Both the position numbers and the translations under genes were made by a program. A stretch of 64,000 nucleotides of DNA from Archivesica marissinica. Its lineage: Eukaryota; Mollusca; Bivalvia; Venerida; Vesicomyidae. Of this stretch, positions 13,072-23,657 are shown in pieces (position 1 is the first letter of the stretch; each line of letters opens with the position of its first letter). The stretch covers positions 23,541,455-23,605,454 of the forward strand of contig CM026401.1 of the NCBI GenBank assembly GCA_014843695.1, written 5' to 3'. The notes under the pieces were generated by a model, which searched no databases, had not been told where the DNA came from, and worked only from the letters and a program-made list of their open reading frames with translations.

Positions 13072-13933
13072 ATGAGTAACCTTTCAACACCATTAACTCT
13101 AACGACCAACAAAAAGAGTCCAGTGTTATCTCCTGAAGACTTTAGTGAGCAGAAGAAACCAAGGCCATATGCAGAAATGGCAGCTTGTAATGTCAGTCAT
13201 CCGGTTGCTAGTAACTCCGCTACTAGTGACTCCACAACGAACATCACTATGTCATCTGAGAATCTTCGCTCTATTGCATTGATGTTGACAGAAACCATCA
13301 AACTTGATATACAAGAAATTGCATCGGCCGAAATTCTGGAATCAAAATGTGAAGCTCTTGTAAAGTGTATTGTGGACAGTGTGGCAACTCGCATTGATGA
13401 CGTAAAAAGGGAACATTCCGATCTACGCAAGAGGCTTAGCGACCTAGAATCCAAGATTGATGGTGCTGAGCAGTATAGCAGGCGAACTTGTCTTCGTTTG
13501 TCAGGTGTTCCTGAAGACACTGAATCAACTACCGACGAGTATGTTGTCAAAATGGCAAACGATCTCAACGCCAATATAATGATATCAGACATAGATCGAT
13601 CTCATCGTCTCGGTAAACCAAACACCGGAAAACCCAGAGACATAATTGTCAAATTCGCCACTTATCGTGCAAGAAACAATCTATACACCAAACTCGTGCA
13701 AGCCAAAAAACAAAGGTTACATGGGTGTCTTCATCAATGAGGATCTTACGCGTACTCGCTCACAACTTCTTTACGAGGCAAGGCAATTAGTCAAGACCGG
13801 ACGACTAGAGAGTACATGGTCTCACGATGACAACATCTTAGTTAAGGACATAGTCAATCACATAATCCATATAATCTCGGCAAGAGTGGACCTAAACAAA
13901 AATCATGGGGTCAGTGGTAATATAGTCATGTAG
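13072..13933 (+). pseudogene. Orphan LINE ORF1 (coiled coil plus RRM-like), frameshifted
   Basis: Starts at the ATG at 13072. The first frame (to 13740) has a low-complexity Ser/Thr-rich N-terminus, a heptad-like coiled-coil stretch around residues 95-135, then RRTCLRLSGVPE and later DIDRSHRLGKP followed by RDIIVKFATYRARNNLY. This order is typical of the RRM-like nucleic-acid-binding ORF1 proteins of animal non-LTR retrotransposons. The frame then breaks, and the C-terminal domain (GVFINEDLTRTRSQLLYEAR) continues in another frame up to 13933. The break fits one extra G in the ggg run at about 13723. No endonuclease or reverse transcriptase follows, so this is an isolated remnant. It could belong to one of the LINE families nearby, which I cannot decide from sequence alone. 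Confidence 0.8.
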
Positions 13934-15049
13934 GTCTAAAATGTATAACCTACATGTATTGGTGACCGCGCGTTATTCTTATGTACATTGTATCCGACAA
14001 ACTACGTATATAATTGATATACGCTATCTATTGTTAACTGTACAATGTGTACCATAACTGTTTAAGATCGCTTTACCTGTGCAGGTGTGACAAGTTGACC
14101 ACCGTTATTATCCGATCTTTAGATGACATTTCTCTTGTTTGGTTGAAACAATTATGTCAATATGCATCGAATTAGGAAAATGTTGCATATTCAATTGTCG
14201 TTATCAGTATATGATATCCATATTTAAAGCAGCATTACATCGTATGAAATAAAAGATATTCGAAAAATTCAATTTTACACTATACTTTGTATGCTTATGT
14301 TCATTTGGTAAACAGTGTTTTTTTTGCGATAAAACAAACACGAAACCGAAAGTAGGACTTTCTGAGTCGATCGGTCACGTACTTGTTTGCATTCGGAATG
14401 CAGCCTCCCCATTTGTCCCATGTTGTCTTTTTTAATTAAATTACTTGATATGTTGATTCATACCTCTGCTTGCTAAGTCTTTTAGGGACATTTCTACATC
14501 CCCGCTAGGGGCTCGACATTAGAGGAATATAGATAGATAGTATTTCATGTTTAAAATATATACGTTGTTTTCTACACACTCTGTTGTTTCACGCATGCGC
14601 GCTGTGCGTGTTAAAATTTCGTGTGTTGATAAACAAATTCGCGTATACGACGGTTTTAATTTATTGGAAATTTATCGTTTCTGAGCGACTATTTCGATTT
14701 TTGTAAACACACATACAATAGTATTTATATTTTACACACAATATCCTTTATTACGATGTAATGCTGCTTTAAGGAAATCGTGTATTATAAAAACATGTGT
14801 ATGTACATATATATGTGTATGTGTGGCATTTATGCATGTCATAAATAGATGAAAACTGTTGCATCTGTGTACGAAGCAACTTTTGATATGTGATTTTCCT
14901 TATGAAAGGGTATTCGACAGATGGAAAATGTGTTTGAAAATGCGTGCATGCGTGCATGCGTGCGTGTACTATAATCTCACTATTCTTACAGAGTACAGGT
15001 ATTTTCAAGATTTTCAAATTGCATCAAGTGCATTACGTTTGGTTTAAAC
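13934..15049. other. No recognised gene; small GCGTGCAT simple repeat
   Basis: AT-rich non-coding sequence. It holds a short TG/TA-rich run (about 14800-14825) and a simple repeat of tgcg/tgca units at about 14942-14968. The overlapping short open frames on both strands near 14769-15159 reflect this simple repeat and are not called as genes. Confidence 0.5.
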
Positions 15050-18000
15050 ATATTTATTCCACTATATACATTCACAAAACAATAATGCACACAAAATCAA
15101 AGAATAGGAAAGGATCAAAACGGAAGCAGAGCTTATATAGTTTCTCTCCTTGCAGTTGAAAATACACAGTACTATTTTGGACGGTGTGGAGCTAATATAT
15201 GTATACCAAATGTGCATATTGCTTAGAAATGACAGGAATATAATACCGGTAAGAAAGCAGAAGAAAGAGAGAATATTTGAGAATGTAGCGCAGGCAGACA
15301 GGGGTAAAGACATCAATTGCACGTTTTATATACATGGGGTCTTATATGTATGGGGTTTCACTCAAAGAATCGTTTTGTATCACGAATGAAGTTATGGACA
15401 TATTCAAATATTATTTTGTTGATGTCATCTGTCAGGGTCTCCTCGCCATGTAGGATAGTATGCAGATTAGCAGTAGGGCATAATCTTAGCACATTGTGTA
15501 GGAAATCAATTCGAATATTAGAATAGTATGTACATTCAAAGAAAAAGTGGTAGCTGTTTTCGTTGGATCCACAGCGGCATAGTGGTGATTGAATTAAGTT
15601 TTTTAAAAAGAGATGCTCGTGGAGCCCACTTGACTTGGTTCTAATTCGTGTATGTAATACTTGTAGGTATCTATCACCACAATAGAAGAACGTCGGAGTT
15701 TTTCTTTTATCTTTGTTTATATAGTTTTTAAAGGTATTTAGAGTTGTGGCATTCCTAACGTTACTCTCTTCATTCCATTCTCTTATTACGGATGGTAAAA
15801 ATGAATTGTAGTATGAAGTTGTCCTGCAGTCAATTGATCGTATAGCGTCAGCATTTCGAAGATTATATCGACTAATTGAAGCAACAGTTGCAGGTACAAG
15901 ATTAGATAAGTAGTCAGGTGTTAAACAGTTTTTCATTTTATAAAACAGAATTAGTTTATGTTTGTATCTACGGGTACTTAAAGGTTCCCAGTTAACTTCA
16001 TTTTGTAGATCAATTAATGACACTAGTTTAGATGCACCTGTTGCGATTCTGGCAGCCTCGTTTTGAATTTTTTCTATTTCATTTTTTACGAATTCGGGAC
16101 AATTATCCCATACAACATCTGAATATTCTAAAATAGGGCGTATGAATGATGTATAAATTATCTCTAAGGATTTACGATCAAGTTTGTATTTTAATTTCCG
16201 CATTATGTATATTCGTGTCCATGCCTTTTCCTTAATGTAAGTGAGGTGAGTATGCCAAGTACAATTTTTAGTTAAAAATAATCCCAAGTGCTTATGTGAA
16301 CTAACCTCTGATATTGGGACATTGTTTATTGTTAATGGTAAATATTGTCGTGCATGGCGAGCTCTGGAGAACGTTATAATTTCTGATTTAGACGGATTGA
16401 ATGTAACGCACCAGTTTGATGCCCATGTGGATATTGCCTGTATATCACTTTGAAGAATAACATCAGCTAAGTTAATATCTTGGACAATAATATACAAAGA
16501 TGTATCATCGGCAAATAGCCGTATATTGCTTTGTATTTCATTAACAATATCATTAATAAATATTAAGAATACTAGAGGGCCTAATATGGAACCCTGCGGT
16601 ACTCCGGCACGCAAATATAGCCATTCAGAGGTACCGCCTGGAAGTACAACACGTTGTCGCCTACTGCTTAGATAATCAGTAAACCAGTCGTGTAGATCAC
16701 CTGTAATGCCAGCGGATTTCAGTTTTGCTAGAAGACCACGGTGCCACACCTTATCAAAAGCTTTACTTATATCTAAAAACACTGCTCGAACGTCGAGGCC
16801 ATCATCAAGAGCTTTACAAAAGGTATCATACAAGAAAGTCAACTGATTGACGGTGGAATCACCTGGAAGAAAACCAGATTGAAACTGGGTTAGAAAATTA
16901 TTACTTGTAAGATTATTAAAAATATATTTGAAAACTATACGCTCGAAAACCTTTTCCATTGTGTTCAATAATGAAATAGGTCTGTAGTTAGATGGTAATT
17001 TTGGATCACCTTTCTTAAATATCGCCGATACATTCGCTTCCTTCCAACTACTGGGTAATTTGCACTGCCTTAAAGATAAATTAAAAATATCACATTAAGG
17101 TTTCGAAAGCTCATAGCAGGCTTCTTTAAGTATTCTATTACTATGTCCATCAGGACCAGATGCCTTGTCGACACGTAATAACTTCAGAATATCAAGTACT
17201 TCAGTTGGTGTGATATTGATGGAACTTAGCGTATTTGTTGCATTTGAGTTAACAAGTGGTGGTTCTTTGTTATCATTTTCAATATTTGTTTGGTCGGAAC
17301 AAAATTTGTTCAGGCAATTCGCTTTATCAGTATTATCTATAATTAATGTATCATTATTATTTGCATTAATAAAAGCTGGTATGGTAGTACTGTTGGGTTT
17401 AATGATAAACGATTTTAGAATCGTCCACCAGTCTCTAGAACTAATTTCGCCTGATTTTAATTTATCTGAAATATTTTTAAAATATTTGTCTTTTGTCGTC
17501 CTTATTAAAGTTACTATTTCGTTGCGTAACAATCTGAATTTAGCCCAGTAATAAACAGAGTCTCTTAGCTTAGCCTTTCTATATGCACGTTTACGTTTCC
17601 TTATCTGTAATTTAATGGCATTATTTATCCATGGGGCATCCAACGGTTTCACTTTAACAGTTTTATTTGGAATAGAGTTTTTAGCTGTAGACAAGATTAG
17701 TCTGGTTAAGTTTTGTGTGTATATATTTATGTCTTCAACTTTTACACTTTCCCAATTAGCCGTGGCAAAATTATCACGCAATGTCTGGTAATCACCTCTA
17801 TCATATTTCCATATATGCCGATCAAAGCTCGTCACTTTGGGTTTATTAAATTTTAAAATTCCAAAGGTTGGACAATGATATCTAAATTGAAGGCCAAGAA
17901 ACGGTTCACCGACTCCAGTTAGGACGATACTATCAGGATTACTTACAAAAATTAAATCTAAAACGGAAGAGGAATTTTCGGTGAAGTGTGTGGGATCTTC

Positions 18001-18096
18001 AATGGTTTGAACTAAGTTAAATTCTTGACATATTGATTCAATTTTCCTTAATAGAGGTGCTTGATTTTGGTTTACGTTTATAAATCTATCCCTAAC
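15050..18096 (-). mobile_element. CR1-like LINE, 5'-truncated copy
   Basis: Minus-strand element. Its 3' side includes about 300 bp of untranslated sequence after the ORF stop at 15358-15360, with an AATAAA-type signal (gtggaataaatatg, near 15055). The open frame can be read upstream to about 18096, where it begins inside the endonuclease domain, just about where a GDFN motif would lie. The copy is therefore truncated or rearranged at its 5' side. Clade placement (CR1/Jockey superfamily) rests on the reverse-transcriptase block order and wording, not on a phylogeny. Confidence 0.85.
15358..18096 (-). pseudogene. CR1-like ORF2 fragment: endonuclease C-terminus, reverse transcriptase, CCHC
   Basis: Reading on the minus strand from 18096: the last part of an AP-type endonuclease (SICQEFNLVQTIEDPTHF, then SSSVLDLIFVSN, then RYHCPTFG where SDHCP is usual), a linker, and the reverse transcriptase. 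RT blocks seen are ASGPDG, AVFLDISKAFDKVWH, GVPQGSILGPLVFLIFINDI and the catalytic FADD at 16504-16515. A terminal CxCx7Hx4C zinc-knuckle-like motif (CRCGSNENSYHFFFEC) lies near the end. A single in-frame TAA at 17095-17097 interrupts the frame; both halves are in the same phase, so this is a point change rather than a frameshift. The final Asp of the endonuclease SDH motif is also replaced by Tyr. The copy would not make a full protein unless the stop were bypassed. Confidence 0.9.
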
Positions 18097-20410
18097 TTAC
18101 ATTTGACCTGCGGCTTGTATTTATCAGTTGTTATTTGTGTGTATATAGACACTTCGGACTAGCTAGGCTATATGTATTATTAAGCAATTGTCAAATTGTG
18201 GAACAACATAAATTACTGTAATCTTATTACATGGTACATGTAGAGTTACTACTTTTGCGTATATGTATAATACAATTGTTTGCCCATAATGGCACCAGCA
18301 TACAGGTACTAAGTAATATTATGCAGCTGCGAGTTTTTCATTAGGTTGTTGCCTTTTTTTCTTTTTGATAACCTCATGTGATATTCTCTTCGTGTAGTTG
18401 TTTCTCGATATAATAATTTGTACAGTTCGCAAAAGTTACAACAACGATATGGCATTTATACAACTTGTAATTGATATATATTGAACTGACACTGCCAGAG
18501 TATGCCTTTTCAATAATAGGGCCTCATTAAACACTATAATATGATACAAACAATGTTATATTTTCTCAGGATATTTTTGAAACTTGAAATACAATATATA
18601 CAGTTAACTGCCTGATAGAAAATTATTATAACTTAAAATTAGTTTTGCTCTTCAATTCACTAATGTTGAAGTCTGTTAATATACTCGTATGCTATCCACT
18701 GTTTTAATAATTACTAGTAACCAGTTAACCTGTCTAGATACATATATTTATTTTCTTTGTTTACCAACTACTGTCACAAAGTTGAGGCACGGGCCTCTAT
18801 TTGCATTGAGTTATATAGTACCAAATATAAATTGTTTATGGGAACTTTTGCATTTGTCGAATTATTTGTTTTAATGCAATCTTTTAATCAAGTCCATGTT
18901 GTTCGACATTCAATACCGTGAATAACCACGCAAAAATAAACTCGTTTGGTGCAAAATCAACAAAGTTAGTATTTTGTCATTAGGTTTTAAAGACCGATTT
19001 ATCGAGTATACACTACCCAGGGCCTCGGTACAGATTAGCTGGTCAAACATGTCGCGTGATGAAAATCACGGACAAATCATGGTTTTCGCATTTGTGTTTC
19101 CATAAAGTCTAGTGTGTAATACGAAACATCGCACACCACAGTTACCTCTAGAGAGAGAGGGATATTGTTTTTGGAGTTTTATTTAATTGTTACTTGGATA
19201 TTCAAGGTACGTTTATGTCTATTATGTTGATTTAGACAGGCTTGTAACTTACAGTAAAAACGATTGTATATTTGGCAAGTTTAACTATTACGGCAATTAA
19301 ATGGTTAAAATGTTATAACGAATTAACTAGGGGTCGGTTCAAGAGGATTTTGTCATAACTTAATTATGTTTGTACATAGAATGTAGACTGGTCAGTCCAG
19401 CCTGACTATACCTATACCTGGTGTATGAGGTACGTAGTGGAAAGAAACCACCAGAGTTATGGTTCTTTCATGGTTCTTTTAATTATTAACTTGACGAGAC
19501 AGGAGTCATTGTACCTAGTCTATGAGTGATGTATTATTCGTCCATATCATATAAGTAGATTGCACTTGCCGATTGTGGTGAGCCATGGGGTTGTCCATGT
19601 GTTATATATCTATATTGTAGTTCCTACCCCGACGTATATTCTCGGGAGTGGAGATTGTTGTTTTACCGGATGCCAGTGATTCCCGGATCGGCCTTTTGTC
19701 TTTTGTGCGGGACCAGTATGCAGTGCCCGACCAGGCCGGAGTAGAACCCCTTTAGGTGTGTCGCCGCAACCCTCACCACGTTGTTCTTGGTAGAACTGGA
19801 GTACGCTCAGCGAAACCAACACCACCGGGAGCCAAAACGGGAACAACGCGGTCAGGATTGGGCAAAAAAGGGACGTAGTACTCAAAAGTATATTTTGTAC
19901 TCGAGTTTTTATTAAGTAACCTTGAAGTACCACTCCAGTCATATTTAATGGAGTCATTTTGTGTTTATTGTTGTGTGTAACTCCATTAGTGGTGTAAAAT
20001 GGAACAGTGTCATTTGTCAGTGGTCTAAACTATAGACGCAGTGTGAATCTCAGACAGTTGTAATCGTAATAGTTGTGTCAGGAGACATACTCAACCGTGT
20101 ATAAACTCTCTGATATATCGGCAGAGAAATCCGAACTTTTATAGTGACTCAGGTCACCACTCAACAGACTATCGGGATCTTAAGATCCATCCAACCATCT
20201 TGATTGCTGTGTATTCATCAATTATGTATCTTGTAAATCCATCATTTTGTATGTATATAAACTTGTAAATATTGTATTGAGTTGTTGATGAGTTCTGGTT
20301 GGCTATTGTCGTAACGATTCCGTCGGTCCATCCTGTTACAACTACTCAGATATACTCCCAGAATCTCCCTCAGATATACTCCCAGCAGACTAATCTCCCT
20401 CAGTATTGAT
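18097..20410. other. Unassigned 2.3 kb; GC-richer island at 19610-19900
   Basis: No gene is recognised. Most is AT-rich, but 19610-19900 is distinctly GC-richer and gives a 115-codon open frame on the minus strand (19610-19957) with no domain I recognise. The stretch lies between two oppositely oriented LINE pieces and could be the 5' untranslated region of the plus-strand piece that follows. That is inference. Confidence 0.35.
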
Positions 20411-20887
20411 ATGACTTGTCTTGTTATCTTCTTTATGTGCTTAGTTCTTATTTACATTTTTGTTATACTGTCTTATTATTGCATAGCAAGTGGCCGTGGT
20501 AAATTTGCTATGGTCTCATCTTTCCCTTTTAAGCTGATACTTAATACTCATCATGTCTTTCTGTCCGTTACTTTATTAATTATGTGTTCTTATCGCTTGG
20601 TTGAAGGTAGTGGCGACAGTAATTATGCGTTGAAGTCTATTGAATTACATTGCAATCTATGTGCATCATCCTACTTAACAATTTACATACACCTACTCGT
20701 AACTAAATATAATTACATGCAAAACGTCGTCATGCAAGTCTACAGGTGCAACTTTAGATTCGCATGCACTATGAATTTCGTTCTGTTATTCTCCATCTTC
20801 CTAAACACAACTCGCACATTATCTTTAAACATACACATGCATGCCTCTTCAAATATTGTATATAGAGCACACTCTACTTGTGAATAA
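20411..20887 (+). other. Hydrophobic open frame of unknown status (158 codons)
   Basis: Starts at ATG 20411. The first 30 residues are very hydrophobic (LVIFFMCLVLIYIFVILSYY) and more hydrophobic patches follow, with scattered cysteines. I recognise no family. It overlaps the start of the next LINE-derived frame by about 45 bases in a different phase. It may be translated leader sequence of the LINE or chance openness in AT-rich DNA. Low confidence as a gene. Confidence 0.2.
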
Positions 20888-21387
20888 CATTATTATTGGT
20901 TTGTGTATTATGTTACCTGCATGGTTGTTAATGCTATTGATTTTGTCGGGTGATGTACATCAAAATCCTGGGCCAGCATCTTTAGTATCATCGAACACGA
21001 CACATTCTGTTGCTCATGCCAGTATTTCTAATTTAATGAACATACCACATAACCTATCAGTAATATATTATAGTGTCAAAAGCATAAAACACAAAATTGA
21101 TATATTGTCAATAGAACTTCTAAACTGTGACATATTAGCGTTTACTGAAACATGGCTTAAGTAATTCAGTAGAAACTAACGATTTATGATTTACCTCTTT
21201 ACACATACCTGAACGTAAGGACCGAAGTTATGATAATCATGGAGGTGTTCTAGTATACGTTAATGAATCAATTGCATATATCCGTAGAAGTGATTTGGAA
21301 CCTAATCGTCTTGAGTGCATATGGATAGAACTCAAACTGACCAATAACAGAAGCGTTCTCTTTGAGTATCAACTAAACATCACATGA
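20841..21387 (+). pseudogene. 5' end of a LINE ORF2 with a 2A-like motif and start of the endonuclease
   Basis: From ATG 20841 the frame reads a hydrophobic segment (IIIGLCIMLPAWLLMLLILS) followed directly by GDVHQNPGP at 20950-20976. This resembles the DxExNPGP 2A ribosome-skipping motif known at the N-terminus of some APE-type LINEs, except that His stands in place of the Glu. Next come LSVIYYSVKSIKHKIDIL and DILAFTETWL, the first two blocks of an AP-endonuclease (the usual Asn of the first block is Ser here). The frame stops at 21164; a shifted frame with one more stop continues the domain (DNHGGVLVYVNES, LECIWIELKL) to about 21387, where homology ends. No reverse transcriptase follows. 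Confidence 0.8.
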
Positions 21388-21517
21388 ACCTGCTTATCAA
21401 TTGAAAATAATAATGACTTGCGAATATGTGTGTAGTGAGCGCTATAGGACCGGACGTCTGCGAGGCATGGTTGAGACTTTTGGTGATATTACATGCTATG
21501 GCAGATTTGCGTGTGTA

Positions 21518-21794
21518 TTTTACGTTTATTTATCGTCGCTACCGGTTGCCCATATGAGCGACGCATCCTGAGGAGATTAGTCATTTTAGATTGTTGGAGG
21601 ATAGTGCAATGATAGAGACCCATTCCAGAATCTCCTCTCGTTCTTTTATGTGCACGGTGTACAGCACCGACACGAGACCTCGGTTTAAAGTCCCATCTGA
21701 AATACTGTTATTTTTATTAGGGTCAGACGGGGAATCGAACCTGCGATCCCTGGATTACCAGCCTAGCGTCTTAACCACTGGACTGCAGATCCTC
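21518..21794 (-). mobile_element. tRNA-derived SINE, family 1, copy 2
   Basis: Reverse-complement match to the SINE at 12066-12346. On the minus strand it starts ggatctgcagtccagtgg (near 21794), with box A agtggttaagacg and box B ggttcgattcccc, then the shared body (cgaggtctcgtgtcggtg) and the tail gtagcgacgataaataaacg (near 21520). The head of this copy is the better preserved of the two and looks like a full tRNA-like acceptor and D arm. The open frame 21591-21830 plus is produced by the element and is not a gene. Confidence 0.85.
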
Positions 21795-22526
21795 CAGTCC
21801 TCTAGTAATGTATACATAGTTCTCACGTGAGGCCATCATTCCTACTGTGGCTGCCATTTTGTTTGGCAAAATTGACCAGATATTATATAATTATATTGTA
21901 TAGTAGCGTACGTTTTTCTTTTTAGAATATTTATTTTCTATCCAATCACAATGGTTCGTACGTTGTTAGAAAGCTCTTAATAGACATAACTTTAATTTTC
22001 ATATGATTTCAAACATTTCGTATCAATAATGCATAAAGTGTAATTTACCTGTATATTAATATGTCAACTGTGAAAATAGACTTTCAAAAATAGGTGCAAG
22101 TTAAGTTCTTATACATTTTAATCCATGCACTATTGTCGCAAAATAAATTAAAATAAGTAAACAGTGCATTTCAATATCTTTGAAATGATACCAAATGTTA
22201 TATTAACAAACGCAAATTAAGTGTTATTACAATTAAAGAATTACTAAGAAATTGCTAAGCAAAATGGCGGACAAGATGAGCTCTTATCAGTGTTTTGACT
22301 TTTTTCAGTGTTTTCACAGGCCATGGGAACTATATATTGTGAAGCCCTGTAACTGATTGGTATGCGCATGCGTGAAACATGGTGGTTGAAAATTTCAAAC
22401 ATTGCAGAAAAAAATATACATTTTCGTGTTAATTACAAGTAAATGATAGAATTTTACTCTATTTGTGACACAGTGCATATATAGTTCATTTGTGACATTA
22501 TGTGATTTCCAATTTGTAAGTATGTG
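21795..22526. other. AT-rich stretch; possible 5' untranslated region of the next LINE
   Basis: No gene is seen. The part immediately upstream of 22527 probably includes the 5' UTR and internal promoter of the two-ORF LINE, but no boundary or target-site duplication could be identified by eye. Confidence 0.4.
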
Positions 22527-23657
22527 ATGGGAAAGAGGAAAAACATCATCTCGCCAGGTAGCGACGATAAAGAGGTGAAACGTGTGACAAAGATGGCTGC
22601 CAGTCAACCACCCGGTCCGCAAACACCGTTACAAAATAATGGATCCTCTCCAATGTTGAACAGTGCGGCGGGACAGTTCATCATGCCACCTATGTACCCT
22701 TACTCCCCTACATATACGAACCTGTCACAAGTACCACTCCAGCAAAATACTCAAAGTGATATTCTCCAATCTATTTTACAACGTCTCGACAACATGGACA
22801 ATAAACTGGGTCAATTGAAATCCATTCAAACAACTATGGATGCGATAACGGTACGCCTCGGTAGTATGGATCAAAAGATCAGTGCGCTTGAGAATAGCCA
22901 GAAATTTGTTAGTGATCAATATGACACTTTGTCCGCATGCACCACTGTAAACAAACAGGACATTTCAAACCTCCAACGCGATTTTACCTCTCTAGTCTGT
23001 GAAAACACCAAGTTACATACAGCAAATGATTCATTAGTTGAAGACATGGTCGAATTAAAGTGCCGTTCAACGAGTCTAAATATGTTGTTTTTTGGCATAC
23101 CAGAGGGCACAGCACAGATCCCTACCCCACATAATGCCCACTATAGTCATGTACCTTCTAGTGTACCCCCCAGTTTACCCTCCGGTGTTCTTATATCAGA
23201 AGTAGTTTCCGGAAAGGCGGCTGAAATGGAAATGAACAACCCAGTTTCTGAAGCTACACCTGTACCTGGGCCATATGTTGAGAACTGTGCATCGAAGATA
23301 CGTGACTTTTGTAGTAAAATATTAAATATTTCTGATCCTGATTCATGCTTGGCCATCGATGTGACACACAGAATAGGTGCACCTTACACAGGAAAGATAC
23401 GCCCAATAGTCGTCCGATTCAAAGACAAAGAGTCCAAGCAAACTCTCAAACAGTGCCTAAGACATGTAAATCTTCGATCTACTCCATACAATGTTTCAGA
23501 TCAGCACCCTCCAGAGGTAATGGAAAGGCGCCGTACCCTTATCCCGGAGATGCTCAAGGCCCGGAAAGACGGACACCGTGCTGTGCTGGTCCGGGATAAA
23601 CTGTTTATAAACAATCAACTATTCAAACCCGGCCGACAGTACGACGGTTCAAGATAG
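22527..23657 (+). CDS. LINE element A ORF1 protein (376 aa), intact
   Basis: The ATG at 22527 is taken as start. The N-terminus has a basic KxKRKN stretch and a Pro/Gln-rich low-complexity part to about residue 85. A long coiled coil follows (LQRLDNMDNKLGQLKSIQ onward, about residues 85-175), then an RRM-like core beginning STSLNMLFFGIPEG, a Pro/Ser-rich insertion of about 60 residues, and the second half (DSCLAIDVTHRIGAP, RPIVVRFKDKES). The C-terminal basic domain ends with PEVMERRRTLIPEMLKAR. This is the trimeric RNA-binding ORF1 type that forms the retrotransposition particle. It ends at TAG (23655-23657), and ORF2 continues in exactly the same frame. It is one of the few uninterrupted retroelement frames in the window. 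Confidence 0.9.
   Translation: MGKRKNIISPGSDDKEVKRVTKMAASQPPGPQTPLQNNGSSPMLNSAAGQFIMPPMYPYSPTYTNLSQVPLQQNTQSDILQSILQRLDNMDNKLGQLKSIQTTMDAITVRLGSMDQKISALENSQKFVSDQYDTLSACTTVNKQDISNLQRDFTSLVCENTKLHTANDSLVEDMVELKCRSTSLNMLFFGIPEGTAQIPTPHNAHYSHVPSSVPPSLPSGVLISEVVSGKAAEMEMNNPVSEATPVPGPYVENCASKIRDFCSKILNISDPDSCLAIDVTHRIGAPYTGKIRPIVVRFKDKESKQTLKQCLRHVNLRSTPYNVSDQHPPEVMERRRTLIPEMLKARKDGHRAVLVRDKLFINNQLFKPGRQYDGSR
23655..23657 (+). promoter_or_regulatory. In-frame TAG between ORF1 and ORF2 of element A (candidate recoding stop)
   Basis: The codon after the last Arg of ORF1 is TAG, followed by gattcccgag. ORF2 continues in the same phase (22527, 23655 and 23682 are all 0 mod 3), reaching the endonuclease block NIISWNVEGL only 24 bases later with no AUG in between. 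ORF2 could therefore be made by stop readthrough or by termination-reinitiation. That is an inference from layout. Confidence 0.5.

Noticed and set aside
19610..19957. 115-codon minus-strand frame
   Set aside because: Longest frame in a GC-richer patch with no domain, start context or splice sites; kept only as an island observation.
22555..22571. 17-base match caggtagcgacgataaa between LINE A ORF1 and the SINE family 1 tail
   Set aside because: A match this short can occur by chance in 64 kb of biased sequence, and it lies in ORF1, not at the LINE 3' end where a SINE tail would come from.
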